From Poindextera sp965277425 (GTDB lineage Bacteria > Pseudomonadota > Alphaproteobacteria > Caulobacterales > Caulobacteraceae): a DNA stretch of 64,000 bases. How positions within the stretch are numbered: the stretch's first letter is position 1; every line of letters begins with the position of its first letter. Positions 26,431-34,998 of the stretch are shown piece by piece. The stretch covers positions 372,001 through 436,000 of the forward strand of contig CBDICR010000006.1 of assembly GCA_965277425.1 (NCBI GenBank), read 5' to 3'. Below the pieces are notes generated by a model. That model was not told where the DNA came from, searched no databases, and saw nothing but the letters and a program-made list of their open reading frames with translations. Both the position numbers and the translations under genes were made by a program.

Positions 26431-27066
26431 TCAGCGCCTCTTCACCACCGCCCCTTCGGTCGCCAGGACGCGGTCGATCAGAAAGTAGAAGATCCGCGGC
26501 TTGCCGTCGCTGTCGACGGCGGTGAGCTTGTCGTAGGTGTGGCCGCCAGATTGCATGAGCTCCTGGCCGGTCACATTCATGGCGAAGGCGCGCATCACCG
26601 CATATTCCTCGCCGACGGTGATCACCGTGAAGGCCTGGGCCGGACTGGAGCCATCGCCCGTATGGATGGAGCCAATAAGGCCCGCGACGATGGCGTGCTC
26701 GCGCTGGGCCGCCGCGGCGTCGCCGAGCTTCTGGTCGGCCAGGTCGGCGACGAGGTGGGCGTCGATATCGACATAGTCCTGGGCGAGGATGATCTTGGCC
26801 TGGGCCAGCGCGGCGGCGTTGTCGCCGGCATTGATCGCCTCGAACATGGCTTTGCGCGGGACATCGGTGCGCCCGCCGGTGACATCGAATTCCGCCGAGT
26901 CGGCATAGGCGAGCCGCAGCGCGCCCCAGTCGATGGGCTGCTGTCCGGCCTTGGCCTCGGCGAGGAGGGTCTGGTAGCGCGCCTCGCTGACGCCGTCGAA
27001 GGCGGCGGCCCGGGGCGCCGGCGCCAGGACGAGCAGAAAAAGCAAAGCCGCGAGCCCGCTGCGCAT
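26431..27066 (-). CDS. Secreted DUF4919-like protein
   Basis: A 211-residue exported protein. Signal peptide residues 1-22 (LAALLFLLVLAPAPRAAA). The mature part RYQTLLAEAKAGQQPIDWGALRLAYADSAEFD is the DUF4919 pattern, followed by helical repeats (INAGDNAAALAQAKIILAQDYVDIDAHLVADL, shown here in part) resembling a TPR-like solenoid, and a beta-rich end (YDKLTAVDSDGKPRIFYFLID). Function unknown. It lies 36 bases downstream of kup on the same strand and may be cotranscribed. Confidence 0.75.
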   Translation of the reverse strand: MRSGLAALLFLLVLAPAPRAAAFDGVSEARYQTLLAEAKAGQQPIDWGALRLAYADSAEFDVTGGRTDVPRKAMFEAINAGDNAAALAQAKIILAQDYVDIDAHLVADLADQKLGDAAAAQREHAIVAGLIGSIHTGDGSSPAQAFTVITVGEEYAVMRAFAMNVTGQELMQSGGHTYDKLTAVDSDGKPRIFYFLIDRVLATEGAVVKRR

Positions 27067-27102
27067 GGCCGTCTCCTTAAGGTCCCGCCCAGCCCCGGCC
27101 GT

Positions 27103-29073
27103 CTATACGCTGACCTGGGTGCCCATCTCCAGCACCCGGCCGGGGGGGATCTGGTAGAAGTCGGTGGGATTGGCCGAGTTCTTGGCCAAAAGGATGAAAA
27201 GCCGATCCTGCCAGCGGCCGAGGCCCTTACGCAGATTCGCCACCACCGTCTTGCGGCCGAGGAAGAAGGAGGTCGAGAGTACGTCGAAGACCAGCCCCTG
27301 TTTGCGGCAGGCGGCAAGGGCCTTGGGGATGTTGGGCGTCTCCATGAAGCCGCACTTCACCGCGACGCGCTTGAAGTCGTCGTTGATCGGCTCACAGCGC
27401 ACCCGCTCCTCGTCCGAAACCCGGGGGCTGTCGGTGGTCTCCACGGTCAAGATGATGTTCTGCTGGTGCAGCACCTTGTTGTGCTTGAGGTTGTGCAGCA
27501 GAGCGCCGGGCGCATGGTCCGGGTCGGCCGTGAGATAGACCGCCGTGCCCGGCACCCGATGCGGCGGCCGCGCCTGCAGCATGCCCAGGAAATCCTCAAG
27601 GTCGGGCGTATCGCGGCGGACCTTGGCGGTCAGCAGGTCGCCGCCCCGCACCCAGGTCGCCATGATCAGGAAGAGGGCGCCGCCCAGCACCAGCGGCATG
27701 GCCGCGCCGGAAAGAATCTTCAGCGAATTGGCGGCCAGGAAGGTCACATCCAGCGCCCACATCGGGCCGATCAGGGCGAAGGCGCCGATCAGCGGCCAGC
27801 GCCAGCGGCGGCGCACGACGATAAAGGCCAGCGAGGTGGTCACCACCATGGTGCCGGTCACCGCCAGACCATAGGCCTGACCAAGATTATCGGAGGTCTT
27901 GAAGACGCCGATCAGCAGGACGACGCCCGCGGCCAGGAACATGTTGATCTGCGGCAGATAGATCTGGCCCGCGGCGGTCGCCGAGGTGCGCTTGACCACC
28001 ATGCGCGGCAAAAGGCCGAGCTGCATGGCCTGCTGGGTCATGGAGAAGGCGCCGGTGATGACCGCCTGGCTGGCGATCACGGTGGCGGCGGTGGCGAGCA
28101 GCACCATGGGCGCCCGTATGACTTCGGGCGTCATCTGGAAGAACCAGTCGATATCGCCGACCGGCCGGCCGGCGGCCCGATGCAGGACCTCGAGCGCGAA
28201 GGCGCCCTGGCCGAGATAGTTGATGACCAGGCAAGGCAAGGCCAGAAACAGCCACGCCGCCTGGATGGGCCAGCGCCCGAAATGCCCCATGTCGGCATAG
28301 AGCGCCTCGGCGCCGGTGACGGTCAGGAAGACCGACCCCAGCACGAAAAAGCTGACGACGCCGTGGCGGATCAGGAAGCCGACCGCATAGGTCGGGCTGA
28401 TCGCCAGAAGGATAAGCGGATGATGGATCAGATGGGTGAGGCCGGTGGCGGCGATGCACAGGAACCAGACAAGCAGAATCGGCCCGAAAAAACGGGCGAC
28501 CTTCGCCGTGCCGCGGGACTGCGCCACGAACAGCACGCCCAGTATCGCCAGGCTGAGGATGATCTCGACACTCAGCGAAACCGAATTCTGCAAGGCGGGA
28601 ACGGTCTTCAAGCCCTCGATCGCCGACAGCACCGAGATGGCCGGGGTAATGATCGAGTCGCCATAGAACAGGGCCGCGCCGGCCACGCCCAGCACGAAAA
28701 CAAGCGTGGTGCGTCGGCCCATGGCGCTCTGCGCCAGGGCCATCAGGGCCAGCACGCCGCCCTCACCCTTGTTGTCTGCGCGCATGAGGAAGAGGACGTA
28801 TTTGACGGTGACCACCAGGAACAGGGCCCAGAGCGCCAGCGAAACCACGCCGAATACGGCGTCGGCGTGGACGCCGTGGGCCGAGGCCTGCTGCAAGGCC
28901 AGGCGGAAGGCGTAGAGCGGGCTGGTGCCGATATCGCCGAAGACCACGCCGATCGCGCCCACCGCCATCGGCCAGAAGCGCGTATGTGCGCCGCCATGGG
29001 AGGCCGGTTTGGCGGGATGGGCTGGAATCGGTGCGGCGGACGATGGAGCGGCGCGAGGCGGCTCGCCAGTCAT
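27103..29073 (-). CDS. kup: Low-affinity K+ transporter Kup
   Basis: Proton-coupled potassium uptake permease. The 656-residue protein has the family start motif GAIGVVFGDIGTSPLYAFRL near residue 38, about 12 membrane segments to residue ~440, and the cytosolic C-terminal domain with GTAVYLTADPD and PPALLHNLKHNKVLH-type sequence, ending IPPGRVLEMGTQVSV. Start 29073 (MTGEPPRAAP) is preferred over 29184 because the extension overlaps the dnaE2 end and is Arg-rich. It lies 107 bases after dnaE2 on the same strand. Confidence 0.95.
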   Translation of the reverse strand: MTGEPPRAAPSSAAPIPAHPAKPASHGGAHTRFWPMAVGAIGVVFGDIGTSPLYAFRLALQQASAHGVHADAVFGVVSLALWALFLVVTVKYVLFLMRADNKGEGGVLALMALAQSAMGRRTTLVFVLGVAGAALFYGDSIITPAISVLSAIEGLKTVPALQNSVSLSVEIILSLAILGVLFVAQSRGTAKVARFFGPILLVWFLCIAATGLTHLIHHPLILLAISPTYAVGFLIRHGVVSFFVLGSVFLTVTGAEALYADMGHFGRWPIQAAWLFLALPCLVINYLGQGAFALEVLHRAAGRPVGDIDWFFQMTPEVIRAPMVLLATAATVIASQAVITGAFSMTQQAMQLGLLPRMVVKRTSATAAGQIYLPQINMFLAAGVVLLIGVFKTSDNLGQAYGLAVTGTMVVTTSLAFIVVRRRWRWPLIGAFALIGPMWALDVTFLAANSLKILSGAAMPLVLGGALFLIMATWVRGGDLLTAKVRRDTPDLEDFLGMLQARPPHRVPGTAVYLTADPDHAPGALLHNLKHNKVLHQQNIILTVETTDSPRVSDEERVRCEPINDDFKRVAVKCGFMETPNIPKALAACRKQGLVFDVLSTSFFLGRKTVVANLRKGLGRWQDRLFILLAKNSANPTDFYQIPPGRVLEMGTQVSV

Positions 29074-29180
29074 TCTAGCGCGGCTCCGAGGCGCGCAAGG
29101 GAGCCCCGCGCGATCACCGGCGGCGCGATACGCCCGTCCGGGGAAGAGCGCAAGACAATTGGCGTGCGCCGTGCTGCGGC

Positions 29181-32100
29181 TCAATGGAAGTCCCTGGATC
29201 GCGGCAGGACGCGGACGTTGCGCGGATGGCGATGCACGATCCGTTCCTCCTGCGTCCGTTCGCCACGGTCGGGCGAGGCGCTGGTCGCCCCGTCGCCAGG
29301 CGAGCGCTGGGGTTTCAGCGCCGGGTCGGAGAGCAGCAAAAGGTCGGGCGTGCGATCCTCGATCGTCTCGGCGACCAGGTGGGTGACGTGTCCCGCCCCA
29401 TCCGGCGCGTGCTGGATGCGGCCGTGGATGAGCAGAAGCCGCGCGCCCATGACCAGCGGGCGGTAGAGGGCGAACAGCTTTGGCCAGACCACGATATTGG
29501 CGACGCCGGTCTCGTCCTCCAGGGTCAGGAACACCACCCCCTTGGCCGAGCCGGGACGCTGGCGAACCAGGACAACGCCGGCGACGCTCGTGCGCGCCTC
29601 GTCGGCCAGGGCCTTGAGCCGTTCGGCGGGGATCGCCCCGGCCCGCGTCAGCCGCTGGCGCAGAAAGCTGACCGGATGGGCCTTCAGCGACAGGCGGATG
29701 GTCTCATAGTCGTGGACCACCTCCTCCGAGAGCGGCGCGCGCGGCAGGGCTGCGGGCGGCGGGCCGTCGGCCTCCTCCAGCCCCGCGAAGACGAAGAGCG
29801 GCGCCGGCGAGGCGGCGCCAAGGCCCCGCGCGGCCCAGAGCCCCGGCCGGCGGGTAAGGTCGAGCGAGTTCAGCGCATCGGCCGCGGCCAGCATGTCCAG
29901 GGCGTTGGACGGCAGGGCGACGCGGGCCTTGAGTTCGTCCAGCGAGCGGAACCGGCCGCCGGTTTCGCGCCCCGTCTCGATGGCCAGCGCCCAGTCCTCT
30001 TTGAACCCATCGATCTGCCGCAAGCCCAAGCGAAGGGCGCGCCGTTCAAACTTCTCCCGTGGAAGCGCTTCCCCTCCCCCTTGCGGGGAGGGGTCAGGGG
30101 TGGGGGTGTCGCGCCTGGGGTGCCAGTTGGCCGCCTCCGGCGCTTGCGTGAGATCACCCCCGTTTGCGCCGACACCCCCATCCCCCACCCCTTCCCCGCA
30201 AGGGGGAGGGGGCTTTTGGAGTGCGCCTGTCGAAATTGTAGATGATCCCGCAAGGGGAGAAGGTCGCGCCTCCAGCGTGCAGTCCCAGTCGCTTTCGTTC
30301 ACGTCGGGATGGCGGACCACGACGTCGTGGGCGCGGGCGTCGCGGATGATCTGGGCTGCGGAATAGAAGCCCATGGGCTGGCTGTTCAGAAGCGCCGCGG
30401 CGAACACCTCGGGATAGTCCCACTTTATCCAGGCCGAGACATAGACCAGGTGGGCGAAGGCGGCGGCGTGGCTTTCCGGAAAGCCATATTCGCCGAACCC
30501 CTTGATCTGGTTGAAGCAGTTCTGCGCGAATTCGGGATCATAGCCGCGCCGGGTCATGCCGCCGACCATCATGTCCTCATAGGTCCCGATGGTGCCCATG
30601 TGGCGGAAGGTGGCCATGGCGCGTCTCAGCCCATTGGCCTCGTCGCCTGAGAATTTGGCCGCCTCCATGGCGATGCGCATGGCCTGTTCCTGGAACAGCG
30701 GCACGCCGAGGGTCTTGCCTAGGACCCGTTTCAGCTCGTCCTTGTCGCCGTGTTCGGGCGACGGCGCCGGAAACGGGATCTCGAACGGCTTGCCAGCTTC
30801 CGCCGCCGCCCGCTGTTCGGCCCGACGGTTCAGATAGGGGTGCACCATATTGCCCTGGATCGGCCCCGGCCGGACGATCGCCACCTGCACCACCAGATCA
30901 TAGAATTCGCGCGGGCGAAGCCGGGGCAGCATGCTCATCTGCGCCCGGCTCTCCACCTGGAAGACGCCGAGCGAATCGGCCCGGCACAGCATGTCGTAGA
31001 CTTCCGGGTGCTCCTGCGGAATCGAGACGAGGTCGAACGTCTTGCCGTAGTGGCGTTCGATCATCGCGAAGCCGCGGCGGATGGCGCTCAGCATGCCCAG
31101 CGCCAGCACGTCGACCTTCATGATCTTCAGTTCGTCGATGTCGTCCTTGTCCCATTCGATGAAGGTGCGGTCCTTCATCGCGCCGTTGCCGACCGGCACG
31201 GTCTCGACCAGCGGTCCCTGGGTCAGCACGAAGCCGCCGACGTGCTGGGAGAGATGGCGCGGAAAGTTGATCAGCTCGGCGGTCAGGTCGAGGGCCAGTT
31301 TCAGCCGTGCGTCCTGGCGCCGCAGGCCGGTGGCGTCGACGTGCGCGTCCTCGACCTTGGCGCCGTAGGAGCCCCAGACGGTATTGGCGAGGGCGGCGGT
31401 GACGTCCTCGGTCAGGCCCAGCGCCTTGCCGACGTCGCGGATCGCCGAGCGCGGTCGATAGTGGATCACGGTGGCGCAGATCGCCGCGCGATGGCGGCCA
31501 TACCGCCGGTAGACATACTGCATGACCTCTTCGCGCCGCTCATGCTCGAAATCGACGTCGATGTCCGGCGGCTCGCTGCGTTCGGCGGAGATGAAACGCT
31601 CGAACAGCACATCCTGTTTGGTCGGATCGACCGAAGTTATGCCCAGGCAGTAGCAGACCACCGAATTGGCCGCCGAGCCGCGCCCCTGGCAGAGGATTTC
31701 GCGGCCCGGCTCGCGCGCCCAGGCGACGATGTCGTGCACGGTAAGAAAGTAGGCGGCGTAACGAACAGTGCGGATGAGCCGCAGCTCCTTGTGGATGGTT
31801 TCGACGATCTTGGCTGGGACTCCATTGGGGAAAAACCGCCGTGCGCCCCTGAAGGTCAGGTCCTGCAAGTGCTGTTGCGGCGTCTTACCCGGGGGAACCG
31901 GCTCGTCGGGATATTCGTAGGCCAGCTCATCGAGCGAGAAGGCGCAGGCCTGGACGATCTCGGCCGTCCGCTCGATCGCCGCTTCGTAGCCGCGGAACAG
32001 CCGCGCCATTTCGGCGGGGGTCTTCAGGAAACGCTCCGCATTGGCCTGCAACCGCAAACCCGCCTCGTCGATGGTGGTCTTTTCGCGGATGCAGGCCAGC

Positions 32101-32729
32101 ACGTCCTGCAAGGGGCGGCGTTCATAGTGGTGATAGAGGACGGCGTTGGTCGCGACCATGGGCGCACCCGTCCGCCCGGCGATGGCGTCCAGGCGCTCAA
32201 GCCGCGCCCGATCGTCGCCGCGATGCAGGGTGCTCGCGGCGAGATAGAGCACGTCCGGCCAGGCCTCGCGCCAGGCCGCCAGCCTGGCCTCGAAGGCCGA
32301 ATCGAGGCGCACGGGCGCGGGCGCCAGGGCGATCATCCCCTCCCCCAGCGCGACCGCCTGGTCGAAATCCAGCCAGCATTCGCCCTTGGGGATGCGCGGT
32401 TGGTCCGCGTCGGTGGTCCAGCCTTCGACGCCGCTCTTGCCGATGGAGAGCAGCCGGCAAAGCCGTCCGTAGGCAGCGCGGTCGCGGGGATAGACGATCA
32501 GCTCATCGCCGGTCCTGAACCCCAGCCGACAGCCGACCAGGAAGGGAAAACCGCCCAGGTCCCTGGCCGCGGCGTGGGCGCGGACCACGCCCGCCAGGCT
32601 GTTGCGGTCGGCGAGGCCGATGGCGCCGAGGCCGAGCGCCTTGGCCTGTCCGACCAGTTCGGCCGGGTGCGAGCCGCCTTCGAGGAAGCTGAAATTGGAG
32701 CGGACGTCGAGCTCGGCGTAAGGGCTCAT
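29181..32729 (-). CDS. dnaE2: Error-prone DNA polymerase DnaE2 with an in-frame repeat insertion
   Basis: Alpha-subunit-type polymerase of the mutagenesis complex, working with ImuA and ImuB in translesion synthesis. PHP domain at the N-terminus (ELDVRSNFSFLEGGSHPAELV), catalytic PDIDVDFEHERREEVM near residue 390, HhH and OB regions at the end (VVLVRQRPGSAKGVVFLTLEDE). At 1182 residues it is longer than usual. The excess sits near residues 820-890, between CTLEA and FERRALRLGLRQI: Pro/Gly-rich sequence translated from a palindromic repeat (about 30055-30265). The frame is intact. It overlaps imuB by ATGA and should follow the SOS box upstream of imuA. Confidence 0.95.
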   Translation of the reverse strand: MSPYAELDVRSNFSFLEGGSHPAELVGQAKALGLGAIGLADRNSLAGVVRAHAAARDLGGFPFLVGCRLGFRTGDELIVYPRDRAAYGRLCRLLSIGKSGVEGWTTDADQPRIPKGECWLDFDQAVALGEGMIALAPAPVRLDSAFEARLAAWREAWPDVLYLAASTLHRGDDRARLERLDAIAGRTGAPMVATNAVLYHHYERRPLQDVLACIREKTTIDEAGLRLQANAERFLKTPAEMARLFRGYEAAIERTAEIVQACAFSLDELAYEYPDEPVPPGKTPQQHLQDLTFRGARRFFPNGVPAKIVETIHKELRLIRTVRYAAYFLTVHDIVAWAREPGREILCQGRGSAANSVVCYCLGITSVDPTKQDVLFERFISAERSEPPDIDVDFEHERREEVMQYVYRRYGRHRAAICATVIHYRPRSAIRDVGKALGLTEDVTAALANTVWGSYGAKVEDAHVDATGLRRQDARLKLALDLTAELINFPRHLSQHVGGFVLTQGPLVETVPVGNGAMKDRTFIEWDKDDIDELKIMKVDVLALGMLSAIRRGFAMIERHYGKTFDLVSIPQEHPEVYDMLCRADSLGVFQVESRAQMSMLPRLRPREFYDLVVQVAIVRPGPIQGNMVHPYLNRRAEQRAAAEAGKPFEIPFPAPSPEHGDKDELKRVLGKTLGVPLFQEQAMRIAMEAAKFSGDEANGLRRAMATFRHMGTIGTYEDMMVGGMTRRGYDPEFAQNCFNQIKGFGEYGFPESHAAAFAHLVYVSAWIKWDYPEVFAAALLNSQPMGFYSAAQIIRDARAHDVVVRHPDVNESDWDCTLEARPSPLAGSSTISTGALQKPPPPCGEGVGDGGVGANGGDLTQAPEAANWHPRRDTPTPDPSPQGGGEALPREKFERRALRLGLRQIDGFKEDWALAIETGRETGGRFRSLDELKARVALPSNALDMLAAADALNSLDLTRRPGLWAARGLGAASPAPLFVFAGLEEADGPPPAALPRAPLSEEVVHDYETIRLSLKAHPVSFLRQRLTRAGAIPAERLKALADEARTSVAGVVLVRQRPGSAKGVVFLTLEDETGVANIVVWPKLFALYRPLVMGARLLLIHGRIQHAPDGAGHVTHLVAETIEDRTPDLLLLSDPALKPQRSPGDGATSASPDRGERTQEERIVHRHPRNVRVLPRSRDFH
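30071..30212. repeat. Palindromic repeat inserted in frame within dnaE2
   Basis: Two roughly 41-bp G/C-run-rich arms in inverted orientation: 30071-30111 (containing TTGCGGGGAGGGGTCAGGGG) and 30170-30212 (containing ACCCCTTCCCCGCAAGGGGG). Between them are about 58 bases. A further partial unit, CCCGCAAGGGGAGAAGG, follows at 30247-30263 and resembles the end of the repeat in the ydcF gene (57157-57314). The unit is of the palindromic interspersed kind normally found between genes; here it is read through as about 70 codons without a stop. Confidence 0.85.
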
Positions 32730-34300
32730 GCGAAGACCCCGGCGATCCACCAGGACGGGGCGAGATCGGCGTCCTCGCGGCCATAGAGGCCCTCGCGATA
32801 GAGCCAGTAGCGGCGGCCGTTCTCGTCCTCGACGCGGTAATAGTCACGGGTCCGCTGCGGCCTGGAGGGCTGAGCCCACCATTCCGCGCCCAGCCGCTCC
32901 GGTCCCTCGGCCTTGACCACGCGCCGGGACGCGCGACGCCAGATGAAGCGGGCCGGCACGCCGTCAGGCAGTTCGGCCAGGGTCTGCACCGGCTCGGGCG
33001 CCTCGAATAGCAGGATGGGACGCAGGCGCTGGTCGTCCCGCTCCGGCGGGGCTGGCGGCGCGGGACCGGCGGGCGTCCAGACCTCGCTGCGCTCCGGAAC
33101 CCAGCTTTCCTTCAAGCTCGGCCGGCGCGCCACGGTTTCGCCCAGGCGCGCCTGCAGCCGGTCGATCAGGGCGGCGAGCGCCTGCGGCGGAGCGGCGTCG
33201 GCGGCCTCGCCCATCTCGACCTGACGCACGTCCAACACCTCGGCCTTTTCCGCCGAGAGCATCAGGGCGTCGATGCCGAAGCCCAGATCAAGCTTTTCCA
33301 GGCCCTTTTCGTGCAGCAGCCGGATCAGGTGGGCTGGGGTCGCGGCCGGCGCGCTCAAGGCCGCCTCGATCAGGGCCACGCGCCCGTCGACGCGAAAGCC
33401 GGTGAGCCGCAGGCGCCGCGCGCCGCGTCCATCGCGCGCAAGCTGGCCGCAAAGCGCCTCGGCCAGGCTGGGCAGGTGGACACTGACGCCGGCCATGTCG
33501 ATCACCGGCTCGGCGAACGGAGTCCAGACCCGGTAAGAGGGCGCGGGGCGTTCGGGATCCAGCGGCTCGGGCGTGGAGCCCAGCGCCTGGTCCAGCCGCT
33601 CCACCACGCGAAAGCCGATCTCGCCACGGAAGCGGCGCGCCAGGCCGGCGCGCGGCAGGCCGTAGAGGTCGCCGATCGTTTTCAGCCCGAACTTTTTCAA
33701 AAGCGCCAAGGCCTTGGCCTCGAGCCGCAAGCCTTCGACCGGCAGGCGGGACAAGGCCTGGCGCGTTGCGCCGGCGGGCGCGAGCGTCTCCGCGCGATCC
33801 GAGAACCGCGCCAGCGCCCAGGCGGCGGCGGGGGTGTCGGCCATGGCGACGTGGGCCGCGATCCCGGCGCACGCCAGCCGGCCGCGCAGCTCGGCGAGCA
33901 GGGCCGCCTCGCCGCCGAACAGGTGGGCGCCGCCGGTCATGTCGAGGAAGAGGCCTTCGAAACTGGGCATGAGGGTGTCGATGGCGACCGCCGGCGAGAA
34001 CCGCTCGGTCCAGAGCGCCAGCCGCTTCAGCGCGGCGAGATCACGGTCCGGCTCGGCCGGGGCGCTGACCAGGCCGGGCAGCATGGCGCAGGCGTCGGCA
34101 TGGGCCTGGCCGCGCCAGAGCCCGGCCGCCCGCGCCTCCGCGTTCAGAGCATGCAAGGTCAGCCCGTGCACGCCCTTTTCGACCAGGGCGAAGGGCGCGC
34201 CGTCAGGCGGCGGCTGACGCTGTGGCTGCGAGCGGACGGTCGGTCTCATCAAGACCGTGACCGGCCAGTCCGGCAACCACGCGGAGACGACCCGTTTCAT
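32726..34300 (-). CDS. imuB: ImuB, inactive Y-family polymerase-like scaffold
   Basis: Part of the ImuA-ImuB-DnaE2 mutasome; ImuB lacks polymerase activity and links the complex to the beta clamp. The 524-residue protein starts MKRVVSAWLPDWPV, has the Y-family-like region (ALWTERFSPAVAIDTLMPSFEGLFLDMTGGAHLFGG, in two pieces, about residues 90-135) in which the catalytic acidic residues are mostly absent, thumb/finger HhH (LLKKFGLKTIGDLYGLPRAGLA), and the family-typical end YWLYREGLYG...PSWWIAGVFA. It overlaps imuA by 98 bases and dnaE2 by ATGA. SOS control through LexA is expected. Confidence 0.94.
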   Translation of the reverse strand: MKRVVSAWLPDWPVTVLMRPTVRSQPQRQPPPDGAPFALVEKGVHGLTLHALNAEARAAGLWRGQAHADACAMLPGLVSAPAEPDRDLAALKRLALWTERFSPAVAIDTLMPSFEGLFLDMTGGAHLFGGEAALLAELRGRLACAGIAAHVAMADTPAAAWALARFSDRAETLAPAGATRQALSRLPVEGLRLEAKALALLKKFGLKTIGDLYGLPRAGLARRFRGEIGFRVVERLDQALGSTPEPLDPERPAPSYRVWTPFAEPVIDMAGVSVHLPSLAEALCGQLARDGRGARRLRLTGFRVDGRVALIEAALSAPAATPAHLIRLLHEKGLEKLDLGFGIDALMLSAEKAEVLDVRQVEMGEAADAAPPQALAALIDRLQARLGETVARRPSLKESWVPERSEVWTPAGPAPPAPPERDDQRLRPILLFEAPEPVQTLAELPDGVPARFIWRRASRRVVKAEGPERLGAEWWAQPSRPQRTRDYYRVEDENGRRYWLYREGLYGREDADLAPSWWIAGVFA

Positions 34301-34895
34301 CGTCCTGCTCCAAGGTCCAGGCGCCGGGCGGCCCATCGCGACGGCGAACCAGCTCGGCGTTCAGACGCATCCGCCCGGGCGCCGCGGGATCGAAACCGTG
34401 CGTGGCGGAAGATCCCGCCTTGATGCGCCAGCGCCGCCGCGCGGCGCTCAAATCGCCCGTCGGCCCGGTGCGCAACAGGACGCCAAGAGCGCCGCCGGCG
34501 CGGGCGGCGAAATCCAGCCGCCGCGTCGCCACGAAGGGCGGCGCCTCGACGCTGGCAAGGCCGGCGGCGACCGCGCCGGACTTCAACGCCTCCTCCAGCG
34601 CCCAAAGCGCCTCGACCTCCCGCTCGGCCTTGACCCAGATCAGCCGCTCGGGGCCAAGTCCCCAGCCCGCCAGGCCGCGCGCGAACGGCCGGCCCCGCTC
34701 GCGCAGCCAGAGCGCGGTGGTGACCAGCACCACCGGCCGCGCATCATCAGACCCAGCCAGGCGCCCAAGCGCAAAGGCGAAGGCCGCGGCCGCATCGGCC
34801 GGCTCGGCGGCGGCGGCCTCCTCCAGCGGCTCGCACGCGCTCGGAAAGAGCGCGGGATCCGGCGTCGGCAGGCGATGGAGCAGCATCAAGGACAT
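34203..34895 (-). CDS. imuA: ImuA, RecA-like mutasome protein
   Basis: First gene of the SOS mutagenesis operon. The 230-residue protein is a diverged RecA/SulA-like protein; PVVLVTTALWLRERGRPFARGLAGWGL and LIWVKAEREVEALWALEEALKSGAVAAGL (each cited in part) are family features. The Walker A motif is missing, as in most ImuA. Start 34895 (MSLMLLHRL) is preferred over a TTG three codons upstream. The end overlaps imuB by 98 bases. The SOS box at 34913-34927 lies 18 bases before the start. Confidence 0.88.
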   Translation of the reverse strand: MSLMLLHRLPTPDPALFPSACEPLEEAAAAEPADAAAAFAFALGRLAGSDDARPVVLVTTALWLRERGRPFARGLAGWGLGPERLIWVKAEREVEALWALEEALKSGAVAAGLASVEAPPFVATRRLDFAARAGGALGVLLRTGPTGDLSAARRRWRIKAGSSATHGFDPAAPGRMRLNAELVRRRDGPPGAWTLEQDDETGRLRVVAGLAGHGLDETDRPLAATASAAA

Positions 34896-34912
34896 GCGGG
34901 TCAAACCAATAT

Positions 34913-34927
34913 GTTCCTATTTTGTTC
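34913..34927 (-). promoter_or_regulatory. LexA-binding SOS box of imuA-imuB-dnaE2
   Basis: GTTC, seven bases (CTATTTT), GTTC: an exact match to the alphaproteobacterial SOS box GTTC-N7-GTTC. It is the only exact match I noted in an intergenic region of the window and sits directly upstream of imuA. The surrounding 34905-34950 is locally AT-rich, consistent with a promoter. Confidence 0.88.
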
Positions 34928-34998
34928 TCGAAAACCCACCTTGAGTCAATCGGAAAAGACTCTTGCGCTCGGGGCGGGCGCGAGGCTGAACACCACCG

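Noticed and set aside
26539..29466. 975-codon plus-strand frame opposite kup and the DUF4919-like gene
   Set aside because: His/Asp/Gly-rich antisense translation; both real genes on the other strand have clear domains.
30071..30263. CRISPR-like array in dnaE2
   Set aside because: The repeats are inverted arms of one palindrome, not direct repeats with regular spacers.
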